64,000 nt of DNA, from the NCBI GenBank assembly GCA_944383195.1, contig CALWOP010000002.1, positions 21,657 through 85,656 of the forward strand. The letters are read 5' to 3'. The notes beneath the pieces are model-generated. The model saw nothing but the letters and a program-made list of their open reading frames with translations, was not told the DNA's origin and made no database searches. Of this stretch, positions 9,114 through 18,283 are shown one piece after another (positions within the stretch are counted from its first letter, which is position 1; the number at the start of each line of letters is the position of its first letter). The position numbers and the translations under genes are program-made. This stretch comes from an uncultured Oscillospiraceae bacterium (GTDB lineage Bacteria; Bacillota; Clostridia; Oscillospirales; Oscillospiraceae).

Positions 9114-9968
9114 TCAGACAAATCGGGTCATCACAACATCCTGAACCAGCTGATGCTCATATTCATCAAAGCATTTGTTGACGATACCCATGGCAATCGC
9201 GTCTCTGGGGCGCATTCCGTCCGTCATCAGCCGCAGCGCGGCGATCATTCCCCGCATATCCACCGGGTGGGTGGAGATCTCACCATTGACCGCTTTCTGA
9301 TCCAGGTCCAGGAACAGGCCCACGCAGCGCTCAACGTGTTCTTCCGACGCGCCAGGCACATCGGCGTGCAAAAGCTGGCGCAGCTGCTGCTCGTGGAGGG
9401 TAGGCATCCGGATCACGGTAAACCGGGACACCAGCGCCTCATTCAGCTCCCGGGTCCCCGCATAGCCATAATTCATCGTGGCGATAAAGCGGGTGGCCGG
9501 GTGCATGGGGATACACTCATAGCCAGGCACATCAATGAGCCTGCGGTAGTCCAGCACAGAGTGCATCACGGCAACGGCATCATTTTTTGCCATGTTGATC
9601 TCATCCAAAATGCAGAATCCCCCGTTCTGCGCGGCCTGGGCCACCGGGCCCTTGCGCAGGCGCACTTCTCCCCCCACGAAGGTGTCCGTCCCGATGAGGG
9701 CGCTGCTGTCTGTGTTCACATGGAAAGAGACGGTGTAGATCGGCCTGGCAAACAACCAGGCCAGGTTGTCCGCCAGGATATTTTTTCCCGTGGCCTTTCC
9801 CCCGCTGAGCAAGATATTTTCCCCCTGCAGCAGCGCGGCAACCGCCATCTCCAGAACCTCTTCGCCGATAAATTCCACGGGCGGTTTGATGGTGCGTCCC
9901 TGTACCTGATCTTGCGCGGCATAGCGCTGTTTAAACTCTTCCAGCCGAGTGGTCAGATCTTTTCTCAT
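9114..9968 (-). CDS. MoxR-family AAA+ ATPase
   Basis: A 284-residue AAA+ ATPase of the MoxR/CbbQ group. Walker A is GGKATGKN (residues 56-63), Walker B FCILDEIN, sensor 1 region ATMNYGYAG, and SRF probably holds the arginine finger. The last Walker A position is Asn where most family members have Ser or Thr. Such ATPases act as chaperones with a VWA protein, here the next gene. The start at 9968 leaves a normal N-terminus and has a GGAG site; the open frame extends to 10082, but that extension has no homology-like character. A second ATPase/VWA pair lies at 20.1-23 kb. Confidence 0.87.
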   Translation of the reverse strand: MRKDLTTRLEEFKQRYAAQDQVQGRTIKPPVEFIGEEVLEMAVAALLQGENILLSGGKATGKNILADNLAWLFARPIYTVSFHVNTDSSALIGTDTFVGGEVRLRKGPVAQAAQNGGFCILDEINMAKNDAVAVMHSVLDYRRLIDVPGYECIPMHPATRFIATMNYGYAGTRELNEALVSRFTVIRMPTLHEQQLRQLLHADVPGASEEHVERCVGLFLDLDQKAVNGEISTHPVDMRGMIAALRLMTDGMRPRDAIAMGIVNKCFDEYEHQLVQDVVMTRFV

Positions 9969-10149
9969 AGCGTTCTCCGTTTTCGCCTTTTCTCGGGCAA
10001 AAATGCCCGGATGTTCTGTTGCGGCCGCCTGGGCAGCCGGTCGTCCTGATTTGATTGTATCTTGCCCAGAAAAGCTTGTCAATGCTCTTGCGCAGTTCCA
10101 TTCTTTTGTTGTCCCACAATTCTGCCCCCACAGCCCTGTGAAGGAGACA

Positions 10150-10192
10150 AAAACGGACCTGAGCTGCGTCCTTTACGCCTCAGGTCCGTTTT
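10150..10192 (-). terminator. terminator of the sugar-regulation operon
   Basis: Arms of about 14 bases (10150-10163 and 10179-10192) around a 15-base loop, flanked by A and T runs. It sits 28 bases past the stop of the degenerate ABC gene. Confidence 0.85.
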
Positions 10193-10219
10193 CCCTCTCA
10201 AATTAAACCACACAACACA

Positions 10220-11695
10220 CTAAAGCTGCTGATAAAAGTCCACCCAGGGGGCAGTGCTGGACAAGGTAGAAAAGTCCTTACGGCTGTACACTTCATTGGG
10301 GGCGCTGCGATGGACCCGAACCAGCTGATGGGCCAGCGACAGGCTGTCCGCCAGGTTTACCGCCAGGATCACCACCCCGATCCCCTGTCCCAAAAGCCGC
10401 TCCAGATGGTTCCAGATCCGCATACGCAGCTCCATATCCGCCCCCTGAAACGGCTGAATACAGAAGACCACCTTGGGCTTTTGCAGCAGGATACGGGCAT
10501 ACACTAAATCATATTTCTGCGCCGTTGTCAGCTGCTCCGGCCAGAGCTGAAACAGCTTTGCGTCCAACAGCCCTCCACACTCCTGTTCGATCCCCCGGCG
10601 CAGCCGGGCATCGTGCCACACTCCCGGCAAACGGTGGTCCAGGGTGAAGCACAGGTTGTCCAGAACGCTCAATTCCCGCATCAGCATGGAGTCGTCCGCG
10701 TGTTCCAGCAGGATGGCGATCTTCCGGGTGTATGCCGGGGAAAACGGCTGGCCGCACAGCTCAAAATCTCCCTCTTTCAGGGGCAGCTCTCCCGTAAGCA
10801 GCGCCAGCAGATCTCCAAAAATCTGATTGTTTAGATCCTGGAGCACCACACACTCCCCCGCCCGGACGGAAAAGCTCAGATCTTTTACCATCCCCCCCGT
10901 GATATGCCTGGCCTGAAAGACGGCCTCCCCCCCGGGAGCAGGCCGTTCCCTGCGCTCCATCTGGGCCTGCACCAGGCGGTGGTAAGGCTCGCCGCAGGAA
11001 AACAGCGGCTCTCCCCGCAGCAGCACCTTGGGAATGGTGCCGTTGATCAAAAGGGCCGTCCGGTCACAGATCTCCCGGAGCTCTTCAAAATGGTAGCCGA
11101 TGTAGAGAAAGGCCACCCCCTCCCGGGCAAATCTCCGGATCACCTCATGAAGCCGGGACAGGTCCGCGTCGCTGATAAAGGTCCCCACCTCTCGCAGCAC
11201 GATCAGCCGGCAGCCCCCCAGCACAGCCTTGAGCATCTCCACTACAAACCGCTGAAAGGCGGTCAGCTTGTCCACATAGTCATCCGGGGAAAAGTCCGCC
11301 CCCAGCTTTTCCAGCACAGGCGCCAGCTGGGCCCGCAGCAGCGCGGGGCGGATCAGCCAGCTTTTAAAGCTGGGGCGCAGCACAAAAATATTGTCGGCCA
11401 CCGTCATCCCGGAGACCAGGGAGCTGCGGTTTTCGATGATGGCGATGCGCTGGGGTCCGCGGCCAGGGATCTCACTTCCCCAGGCGTTGATCTGCTTCTC
11501 CCGGTAGTATACATACCCCCGCTGCAAGGGCAGCCGGCGGCGCAGCAGGCCAAGGAGCGTGTTGAGCCCGTGGCTGTTCACCGCAAGAAGTCCCATGATC
11601 TCTCCCCGGAAAATCTGGAGATTGAAATTTTCCAGCTGCACCACGCCCTGTTCCAGACAGGTGACCCGCTCCAGGCGCAAAATCTCCTCTCTCAT
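10220..11695 (-). CDS. degenerate tandem ABC ATPase of the sugar type, probably catalytically inactive
   Basis: A 491-residue protein with the two-cassette fold of RbsA/MglA, but with every nucleotide motif lost. In the first half the Walker A loop reads VNSHGLNT instead of ENGAGKST, the signature LSVGQ-type segment reads LTAFQ, the DEPT of Walker B reads REVG, and the switch His segment SH reads GY. In the second half the P-loop reads QDLNNQIF, the signature LTTAQ, and DEPTRG reads IQPFQG. The fold-specific spacing is kept and the reading frame is intact, so this looks selected rather than decayed. It overlaps the histidine kinase stop by ATGA, implying coupled translation and a shared role. 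A regulatory or sensory role is inference; true ATP hydrolysis is unlikely. Confidence 0.8.
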   Translation of the reverse strand: MREEILRLERVTCLEQGVVQLENFNLQIFRGEIMGLLAVNSHGLNTLLGLLRRRLPLQRGYVYYREKQINAWGSEIPGRGPQRIAIIENRSSLVSGMTVADNIFVLRPSFKSWLIRPALLRAQLAPVLEKLGADFSPDDYVDKLTAFQRFVVEMLKAVLGGCRLIVLREVGTFISDADLSRLHEVIRRFAREGVAFLYIGYHFEELREICDRTALLINGTIPKVLLRGEPLFSCGEPYHRLVQAQMERRERPAPGGEAVFQARHITGGMVKDLSFSVRAGECVVLQDLNNQIFGDLLALLTGELPLKEGDFELCGQPFSPAYTRKIAILLEHADDSMLMRELSVLDNLCFTLDHRLPGVWHDARLRRGIEQECGGLLDAKLFQLWPEQLTTAQKYDLVYARILLQKPKVVFCIQPFQGADMELRMRIWNHLERLLGQGIGVVILAVNLADSLSLAHQLVRVHRSAPNEVYSRKDFSTLSSTAPWVDFYQQL

Positions 11696-12741
11696 GACAG
11701 CGCCTCCTGGTTGGGGATCTCCCGGTCGCTGGTGATGGCAGGCAGGGTGATCTCCACATCGGTGCCGCTGCCCGGAATGGAAAAGACATGAAGGCCATAC
11801 TCGCTGCCAAACAGCAGGCGGATGCGGTCATCCACATTGACCAGGGCCACGCCGCCCCGGGTCTCCCCCTCCTCCCGCACTGCCGACAGGCCGCCCCGGC
11901 CCAGCCGGCTGTTGAGGCGGGCCAGCGTCTCCGCATCCATGCCGATGCCGTTGTCAGACACCCGGATGAGCAGCCTGCGCTGGGTGCGCTCCAGATGGAT
12001 GGTGAGCCGCCCGGTGCCGATCTTCAACTCTGTTCCATGGATGATGCTATTTTCCAAAATGGGCTGCATGGTCAGCTTGGGCAGGCGGCAGCGGAAGATC
12101 TCTTCCTGATCCTCCGGGTCATACTCCACATTCAGCTCCAACCGCTCCCCAAACCGATAGCGCTGAATGCGGAAATAGGTCTGACAGTTTTGCAGCTCCT
12201 CCTCCACCGACACCAGATTTTCCACCTTGCTGATGGTATAGCGGAAAAAGGATGCCAGCGCCTCTGTCATATCCGCCACGCTGTCCAGCTGGGCAATGAG
12301 CGCCTCGCTGCGGATGCTCTCCAGCGTGTTGTAGAGAAAATGCGGGTTGATCTGATTTTGCAGGGCCAGATACTGGGCCTGCCGCTTATTGAGCTGAAAC
12401 AGCTGGGATGGGTTCATCACCGCCCGGGCCTGCTCCAGCAGCCGCTCCGTCCCCGGGCTGATGGCCGCCTGTTCCTCCTGGGCCGGATGGGAGGTATACT
12501 CCTCCAAAAAGGCCCGGATGGCCCGCTCTGTGTGGTTATAGGGGACAATGATCCAGAACCAGGCCAGCCCGGCGCAGCCGGCCAGCAGCGCCAGGCACAC
12601 CAGCAGGGCGCCCCAGGCTGTCCGGCCTGTGACTGCGCCCACCACGATCCCTGCCGCTCCGGTCAGGGCCGCCGCGCCGAATCCAGCGCCCACCCAGGCC
12701 ACACGCGCAGACAGAAACCTCAGGCGCTGATGCCAATCCAT
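11692..12741 (-). CDS. YesM/LytS-type sensor histidine kinase with minimal sensor region
   Basis: A 349-residue kinase of the His_kinase (PF06580) type. Two hydrophobic segments near residues 14-36 and 44-66 are joined by only a few residues, so there is no extracellular sensor, unlike usual YesM kinases with large outside domains. The phosphorylated His is in QNQINPHFLYNTLESIR; the N box is QPILENSIIHG and the G box SDNGIGM. It lies 36 bases after the AraC-type regulator gene and overlaps the degenerate ABC gene by ATGA. The gene pair and the missing sensor suggest that its input comes from a membrane or transporter partner. Confidence 0.88.
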   Translation of the reverse strand: MDWHQRLRFLSARVAWVGAGFGAAALTGAAGIVVGAVTGRTAWGALLVCLALLAGCAGLAWFWIIVPYNHTERAIRAFLEEYTSHPAQEEQAAISPGTERLLEQARAVMNPSQLFQLNKRQAQYLALQNQINPHFLYNTLESIRSEALIAQLDSVADMTEALASFFRYTISKVENLVSVEEELQNCQTYFRIQRYRFGERLELNVEYDPEDQEEIFRCRLPKLTMQPILENSIIHGTELKIGTGRLTIHLERTQRRLLIRVSDNGIGMDAETLARLNSRLGRGGLSAVREEGETRGGVALVNVDDRIRLLFGSEYGLHVFSIPGSGTDVEITLPAITSDREIPNQEALS

Positions 12742-12777
12742 CCCGGTTCCTCCTCTCCCCGGACCGCTTTGGTCCCA

Positions 12778-14367
12778 TCACCCATACAGCTTCCGATACT
12801 GACCAGGGCTGAGGCTGGTCACTTTTTTAAAGGTCTGATTGAAGTGCTTCAAATCGCCATAGCCCACCTGGGTGCAGATTTCCGACACCGGCAGGTTGGT
12901 CTCCTGAAGCAGCTCCTTGGCCCGCTCCATCCGCACCCGCGTCAGGTACTTGGCAAATCCCTCTCCCGTCTCCTTTTTGAAGAGCGCACTGAAATAGCTG
13001 ACGCTGAAGCCTGTGGCGGCACACACATCCTCCAGCGTGATATTCTCGCTGTAATGGCGCTGGATGTACTGCTTGGCCACCCGGATGGGCCGCTGGCTCT
13101 CATTCTCTCTGCGCTGGATGGTCCGCTCCAGCACATGGCGCTGGAACCTGTCCAGGCACAGGAACAGATCCTGGGCGCGGCTACACTGTAAGCATCGGCG
13201 CTCAAAGCCCTCCGACTCCCGCCGGGCGTCCTCTCCTCCCACCCGCAGGGCAAACAGCTTTCCCGCTGAACGCACCAGCTCCAGCAGCTCCCGGCCGCGC
13301 ACATCGGGCACCGCCATGGCGCCCTCCTCCAGCTGCCGGACCGCCTGTTCCGCCTGGGGAATCCCCAGCGTGTCCATGACCAGCTCCACACTGCGCCCAT
13401 AGCGCTCCAGCAAATTTTCCTCGGACAGCCCGGATGCGCTGGGCCGCCCCTCCAGCAGGCGGCTGTTTCCCTCCACCAGGCGTTCACACACCGCATCGCT
13501 GGCCTCCCAAAAGCTCTCAGGCAGCTCCTGGGTCCTTGTCACCGGGGTGCTCAGCCCCAGGGAGCACTCCATGGGGCCGAACAGGGAGCGCTGGGCCACC
13601 AGCTGGTTGAGTCCTTCCCGCATCCGGCTGCGCAGCGCCTCCCGCTGCTCCGGCAAAAAATTAAGTACCGCGCACCCCCATGCGTCCCGGAAGTAAAATA
13701 CGATCCCCTCGCACACCGGGCGCAGCCGTTCTTCAAAAATTTTCCTGGCTTTTTCCCAAATCACGCCCACTGAGGCCGCTGAAAACTGCTCCGGATCATA
13801 ATCCAGCTTCAACAGCATGATTTGCAGCAGGCCCGGCTTCACAGAAAAATGGTATTCCCGGGCCAGCAGTTCCGCTGTGGGGGCCTCCAGCCTCCGCTCC
13901 GCCAGGTCCAGGATCAGCCGGTTGCGCAGGCGGAACAGATCCTCCTGGCTATATTCCCTCAGCTGTCCCGCCTCACGTTCCGCCCCCTGCCGGGCACGGC
14001 AGCGGTCCCCCAGCTTTTTCAGCGTGGCCATCAGCTCCTGCTTTTGAATGGGTTTGAGCAGATAATCCCCCACCCCGTGCTTGATGGCGCTCTGGGCGTA
14101 TTCAAAGTGGGCATAACCGCTGATGATCACGATCTCCAGCTGGGGCAGCTCCTCTTTTGCGTGCTGGATCAGCTCCAGACCATAACAGCCTGGCATCCGA
14201 ATGTCGGTGATGAGGATGTCCGGCCGGATCTTTTTCACCAGTTCCAGCGCCTCCAGCCCGTTTGAGGCGGTGCCCGCCACCTCCATGCCCAAAGCTTCCC
14301 AATCGGCCAGCACCTGCACCAGGCGGCAGACCCGCTCCTCATCATCCGCGATGATCACTTTGAGCAT
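12778..14367 (-). CDS. YesN-type response regulator (receiver plus AraC helix-turn-helix)
   Basis: A 529-residue regulator. The N-terminal receiver has acidic residues IIADDEE, phospho-acceptor Asp in ILITDIRMPG, and Lys in YLLKPI. The middle 300 residues are a poorly conserved linker, typical of this family. The C-terminus holds the AraC double helix-turn-helix (CAATGFSVSYFSALFKKETG and EICTQVGYGDLKHFNQTFKK). It probably binds direct repeats upstream of the sugar importer and catabolic genes after phosphorylation by the kinase encoded next. The start at 14367 has a GAGGAG site about 10 bases upstream. Confidence 0.9.
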   Translation of the reverse strand: MLKVIIADDEERVCRLVQVLADWEALGMEVAGTASNGLEALELVKKIRPDILITDIRMPGCYGLELIQHAKEELPQLEIVIISGYAHFEYAQSAIKHGVGDYLLKPIQKQELMATLKKLGDRCRARQGAEREAGQLREYSQEDLFRLRNRLILDLAERRLEAPTAELLAREYHFSVKPGLLQIMLLKLDYDPEQFSAASVGVIWEKARKIFEERLRPVCEGIVFYFRDAWGCAVLNFLPEQREALRSRMREGLNQLVAQRSLFGPMECSLGLSTPVTRTQELPESFWEASDAVCERLVEGNSRLLEGRPSASGLSEENLLERYGRSVELVMDTLGIPQAEQAVRQLEEGAMAVPDVRGRELLELVRSAGKLFALRVGGEDARRESEGFERRCLQCSRAQDLFLCLDRFQRHVLERTIQRRENESQRPIRVAKQYIQRHYSENITLEDVCAATGFSVSYFSALFKKETGEGFAKYLTRVRMERAKELLQETNLPVSEICTQVGYGDLKHFNQTFKKVTSLSPGQYRKLYG

Positions 14368-14401
14368 TTGATCTCATCTCCTCTCATCCCTTTGCCGGGT
14401 T

Positions 14402-15361
14402 TCAGCGCTGCTCCCTCATACTCTCAAGCACCGTCTCCAGGTCCGGAATACTGGGGATGCCGCCCGGCGCCTGGGTGGACAGGCTGGCGGCTGTGGCGGC
14501 GAACCGGGCCACATACTCCAGCTCCTCCCGCTCCAGCTGTGCCGGTTCCCGGCCCAGCTCCAGCAGCCGGCTGACGGCGCTGCCGCCGAAGATATCCCCC
14601 GCTCCAGTGGTGTCCACCGGGGTCACCTTGGGGCCCCGGACGGAAACACTGGCCTTTCCATTGCTCAGGTAGCAGCCCTCCGGCCCCCGTGTGACCATGG
14701 CCAGAGATACCCCATGTTCCTCCAGCAGACGGCTGGCCCCCTCTTCCGGGCCGCACCCCCACAGGAAGTCCACCTCGTCATCGCTGATCTTTACCACATC
14801 CGCCTGACTAAGCCCCCACAGGATCTCCTGCCGGGCCTGCTCCAGATCGGGCCACAGGGGTTTTCTCAGGTTGGGGTCAAAGGTGATCCGCTTGCCCCGC
14901 TCCCGGGCATAGGCCACCGCTTTCCGGGTGGCGGTACGCACCGGCTCGTCCGTCAGGCTCAGGGTGCCGAAATGGAAGACCTTGGCCTGGTCCAGAAGGG
15001 ACAGATCCAGCTCCTCAAAGCGAAGCTGGGTATCCGCTCCGGGCTTGCGGGCAAAGCTGAACGAGCGCTCGCCCCCCTGGTCAAAGGTGACAAAGGCCAG
15101 GGTGGTAAATACCCCCGGGTCCAGCAGCAGGCCCCGGGTCTCAATACCGGCCTGTTCCAGTGTGCCCTGGAGCAGACGGCCAAAGGCGTCCTCTCCCACC
15201 TTGCCCAAAAAGGCAGTCTTGGCCCCGTATTTGCTCAGCGCCGCCAGAAAATTGCAGGGGGCTCCGCCGGGATGGGCCGCCATGGTGGGGTATCCGTCTC
15301 CATCCGTCTCCCGGGCGGCGAAATCAATGAGCAGTTCCCCCAGGGCCACTACATCAAACAT
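14402..15361 (-). CDS. PfkB-family sugar kinase (fructokinase-like)
   Basis: A 319-residue ribokinase-family kinase. It opens with VALGELLIDFA, has the substrate-side motif GGAPCNFLAALSKYG, and the C-terminal ATP and catalytic-base motif VDTTGAGDIFGG (catalytic Asp). Closest in pattern to fructokinases. It follows the isomerase gene by 12 bases after an AAGGAGG site. If the isomerase makes D-fructose from D-mannose, this enzyme would give fructose 6-phosphate; if it makes D-xylulose from D-lyxose, xylulose 5-phosphate is expected instead. The substrate is not fixed by sequence. Confidence 0.88.
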   Translation of the reverse strand: MFDVVALGELLIDFAARETDGDGYPTMAAHPGGAPCNFLAALSKYGAKTAFLGKVGEDAFGRLLQGTLEQAGIETRGLLLDPGVFTTLAFVTFDQGGERSFSFARKPGADTQLRFEELDLSLLDQAKVFHFGTLSLTDEPVRTATRKAVAYARERGKRITFDPNLRKPLWPDLEQARQEILWGLSQADVVKISDDEVDFLWGCGPEEGASRLLEEHGVSLAMVTRGPEGCYLSNGKASVSVRGPKVTPVDTTGAGDIFGGSAVSRLLELGREPAQLEREELEYVARFAATAASLSTQAPGGIPSIPDLETVLESMREQR

Positions 15362-15373
15362 TCTATTTCCTCC

Positions 15374-16060
15374 TTATTCCTTCGCTGCCGGATATTCGTT
15401 GCACAGCAGGCGGTAGGGCGGTTCATCCTCCTCAATGGCGGGAAAACGGCCCAGCTTCTCATAAAAGCGGTTGTCCGTGTTGTCGTCGTTGCACTGGCTC
15501 ACCTCGCCCAGCAAAACAGGACCGCTGCCAGGTTCCACCTCAAAGTCGTGATAGAGGTAGGGATAGATGGTGATGCTCTCCCCCGGCGTCAGCCGGACCT
15601 GGGTACCCGCGGGGACCACCATCTCCCGGCCGTCCACATGGACATGGACATCGCTCACCTTGTCCAGGTCCTCGTCGGGCGTGGAGTTGTAGACCCGGAT
15701 GAGTACGTTGCCGCCGCCCCGGTTGATGATATCCTCCATCTTGGACCAGTGGAAGTGCATGGGGGAGTACTGGCCCTCCTTGATGTACAGCAGCTTTTCC
15801 GCATAGGTCTTGGTGTACTTGTCCATCTTCAGATTGCCGTTGCGGATGGTAATGAGGGAAAATCCCATTTTGTCGAAATTACCCATCCCGTAGTCGGTGA
15901 TGTCCCATCCCAGCATATTGTCCCGGATCTCATCATAGTCGTGTCCCTTCTCCTGCCACTGCTCGGGGGTGAACTGGCAGAAGGGAGGCAGGGCAAAGCG
16001 GTACTCCCGCACCATCTGCTCCATCTCTTTCAGGGCGGCGTTGATCTCACTGCGTTTCAT
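15374..16060 (-). CDS. D-lyxose/D-mannose isomerase-like cupin
   Basis: A 228-residue single-domain cupin of the D-lyxose ketol-isomerase family. The metal site is visible as MHFHWSKMEDI (His-x-His and Glu) with a later His in YPYLYHDFEV. Characterised members interconvert D-lyxose and D-xylulose and also D-mannose and D-fructose. The ATG at 16060 follows AGGAGG; the ATG at 16087 has none. It is the first gene after the importer genes and has its own promoter (16103-16131), so it and the genes down to 10220 can be expressed apart from the importer. Confidence 0.87.
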   Translation of the reverse strand: MKRSEINAALKEMEQMVREYRFALPPFCQFTPEQWQEKGHDYDEIRDNMLGWDITDYGMGNFDKMGFSLITIRNGNLKMDKYTKTYAEKLLYIKEGQYSPMHFHWSKMEDIINRGGGNVLIRVYNSTPDEDLDKVSDVHVHVDGREMVVPAGTQVRLTPGESITIYPYLYHDFEVEPGSGPVLLGEVSQCNDDNTDNRFYEKLGRFPAIEEDEPPYRLLCNEYPAAKE

Positions 16061-16102
16061 TTGGATGACCTCCTGTCTGGTCGGCAAGTTCTACTGCCTG
16101 TT

Positions 16103-16131
16103 ATTATAGCATAAGCGGACATTTTCCTCAA
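16103..16131 (-). promoter_or_regulatory. sigma-A promoter of the isomerase-kinase-regulator operon
   Basis: Minus strand TTGAGG (16126-16131), 17-base spacer, TATAAT (16103-16108), 43 bases upstream of the isomerase ATG. Confidence 0.7.
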
Positions 16132-16136
16132 TTCCA

Positions 16137-16168
16137 GAGAAACGCCGGCCACAGGACCGGCGTTTCTC
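16137..16168 (-). terminator. hairpin after the binding-protein gene
   Basis: A 12-bp perfect stem (16137-16148 with 16157-16168) lies 36 bases past the stop of the binding protein. It has no T run on the minus strand, so it may stabilise the upstream message or end it only partly, which is common after binding-protein genes. Confidence 0.6.
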
Positions 16169-16204
16169 GCTAAAATTCGTTTGTTTGGCTTTAAAATCCA
16201 ACCA

Positions 16205-17188
16205 TTACTTGGTCAGCACAGAGACGCCGGTGTCGGTGACCGCGCCGCCCAGGTCCTCGCCGTTGATGGCGGCCACGGCAGCCTTTACGCCCTCATAGCC
16301 CATCACATCGGGGTTCTGAGCCATGGTGCACAGCAGGTAGCCGTCGTTGATGAGGTTCAGGATGGCGTCGGACTTGTCGAAGCCCACACCGATGATCTCG
16401 GTCTTGCCGGAGGCCTTGATGGCGTTGCCGATGCCGGTGGTGGAGCCCTCATTGGCGCCGAAGATTCCTACAACGCCCTGGGTGATGAAGTTCTCAGCGC
16501 TGGACTGGCTCTTGGCAGCGTCGCCGTCGCAGTACTGGGTCTCCAGGATGTTGAACTCGGTGCCCTCAAAGGCGGAGCGGAAGCCCTCCTCACGCTTGAC
16601 GCAGGAGTCGGTGGCGGCGTTGACGTTGATGACGCCGATATCGCCGGAGGTCACACCCGCATCGGTCAGGGCCTTGAGCATCTCCTCGCCGGCCTTCTTA
16701 CCAGCGGCGGCGTTGTCGGTGGAGAAGGTAGCCACGGCGTCCACATTGGCGGGAGAGTCCACATAGACGATCTTCACGCCGGCGGCGGCAGCCTCTTTCA
16801 GGGCGCCGGAAATGGCGTCGGGGCCGTTGGCGGCCACCAGGATGGCGTCATAGCCGCCGGCTACCGCGTTGTTGACTTGCTCGATCTGGAGGGCGTCGTC
16901 CTTGGTGTTGGGGGCCATGAAGTCCACAGTCACACCCAGCTCCTGGGCGGCCTTCTGGGCGCCCTCGTTCAGGGTGACCCAGTGCTGGTCAATGGAGTCC
17001 ATGGTGATCAGGGCGATCTTGGCATCAGAGCCGGCGGGGGTGCTGGAAGCAGCCTGGGAGCCGGAAGCGGCCTGAGAGCCGGAGCCGGCGGGCGCGCTGG
17101 AGCCGGAGTTGGTGTTGGACCCACAGCCGGCCAGCAGGCCGATCCCCATCGCCAGACAGCAGGTCAGGGCAAGAAGCTTCTTTTTCAT
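16205..17188 (-). CDS. sugar ABC transporter substrate-binding lipoprotein (ribose type)
   Basis: A 327-residue exported lipoprotein. The signal peptide ends in lipobox LLAGC, so Cys22 is the anchored residue. A Ser/Gly/Ala-rich linker of about 30 residues follows, then a type I periplasmic-binding fold (Peripla_BP_4) with IALITMDSIDQHWVTLNEGA, GYDAILVAANGPDAI and a late GVGFDKSDAIL typical of RbsB-like proteins. The ligand is a monosaccharide, probably a pentose or hexose handled by the isomerase and kinase that follow. It lies third in the importer operon, 68 bases after the permease gene. Confidence 0.92.
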   Translation of the reverse strand: MKKKLLALTCCLAMGIGLLAGCGSNTNSGSSAPAGSGSQAASGSQAASSTPAGSDAKIALITMDSIDQHWVTLNEGAQKAAQELGVTVDFMAPNTKDDALQIEQVNNAVAGGYDAILVAANGPDAISGALKEAAAAGVKIVYVDSPANVDAVATFSTDNAAAGKKAGEEMLKALTDAGVTSGDIGVINVNAATDSCVKREEGFRSAFEGTEFNILETQYCDGDAAKSQSSAENFITQGVVGIFGANEGSTTGIGNAIKASGKTEIIGVGFDKSDAILNLINDGYLLCTMAQNPDVMGYEGVKAAVAAINGEDLGGAVTDTGVSVLTK

Positions 17189-17256
17189 GTTTTGTTCCTC
17201 CTTAATAAATTACAAAGGTTCCTATCTGCCAACTGCATAGTGCAGCTGTACACACA

Positions 17257-18270
17257 TTATGATTTGCTCCCCTTGCGGCTGAGCAGGCCCTTGCGGAACA
17301 CCACATCCAGCAAAACCGCGAAGACCACGATGATGCCGATCACGATGCGCTGGATTCCCACGGGGGCGTGGATGATGCTCAGGCCGTTCTCCAGGGTCTG
17401 CCACACGGCAGCGCCTGCCAGGGTGCCCAGCAGCAGGCCGGTACCGCCCAGGGGGGACACGCCGCCGATGACGCCGGCGGCCACGCCGTACATCTCATAC
17501 ATATTGCCGGCTTCCATATTGCCCATGCCGGCCTGGGCGCACAGGATGAGGCCCACCACGCCCGCACAGAAGGCGCTGACCAGATAGGTCTTGGTCACCG
17601 TGGTGACCACACTGACGCCGGAGAGCTTGGCCGCGTCCACATTGGAGCCGATGGCGTAAATGTGCCGGCCGGTGCGGGTCTTGGACAGCAGGAAGAAGAA
17701 AATCAAAAACAGGATCAGCGCGATCCAGAACGTGTTGTACACCCCGGCGGTGGAGCCGTAGTAGAAGAAGTTCTGGAAGGCATCCGCCGCCTCTTTCCCG
17801 ATGCCGGAGGAGATGGCGTTGGTGTTGCGGTTGCCGTTTACCATGTAGGCAATGCCACGGGCCACAAACATGGTGCCCAGCGTGGCAATGAAGGGCGGCA
17901 GCTTAAACTGGCCCACCAAAAATCCGTTGATCAGGCCCACCACCAGGCAGCACAGCAGGGTGATGAGAATGGCCAGCACCGGGTTTACGCCTGCCACCAT
18001 CAGCGTGGCGGAGGTCATGGCGCTCATGCCCACCACAGAGCCAATGGACAAATCAATGTTGCCGGTGATCAGCACATAGCTCTGGCCGATGCCGATCAGC
18101 AGGTATTTGGACATGGAGCGCAGCAGGTTCATAATGTTGGCGCCGGAGAACATGGTGCGGTCGATCAGGCCGAAAGCGATGTAGATCACGATCAGTCCGG
18201 CAAAGGCGGTCAGGGCCGCCCCCATGCCCCGGACGCTGAGAAAGCGCGGGGTTCGTTTTGTTGCGTTCAT
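17257..18270 (-). CDS. sugar ABC transporter permease (ribose type)
   Basis: A 337-residue permease of the BPD_transp_2 (RbsC) family with about nine hydrophobic segments. The family pattern YVLITGNIDLSIGSVVGMSA and the coupling region GRHIYAIGSNVDAAKLSG are clear. It would form a homodimer with the tandem ATPase encoded upstream. The ATG at 18270 has a GGGAGG site; the start at 18315 would overlap the ATPase gene. The gap to the ATPase gene is 13 bases. Confidence 0.93.
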   Translation of the reverse strand: MNATKRTPRFLSVRGMGAALTAFAGLIVIYIAFGLIDRTMFSGANIMNLLRSMSKYLLIGIGQSYVLITGNIDLSIGSVVGMSAMTSATLMVAGVNPVLAILITLLCCLVVGLINGFLVGQFKLPPFIATLGTMFVARGIAYMVNGNRNTNAISSGIGKEAADAFQNFFYYGSTAGVYNTFWIALILFLIFFFLLSKTRTGRHIYAIGSNVDAAKLSGVSVVTTVTKTYLVSAFCAGVVGLILCAQAGMGNMEAGNMYEMYGVAAGVIGGVSPLGGTGLLLGTLAGAAVWQTLENGLSIIHAPVGIQRIVIGIIVVFAVLLDVVFRKGLLSRKGSKS

Positions 18271-18283
18271 TATTCTTCCTCCC

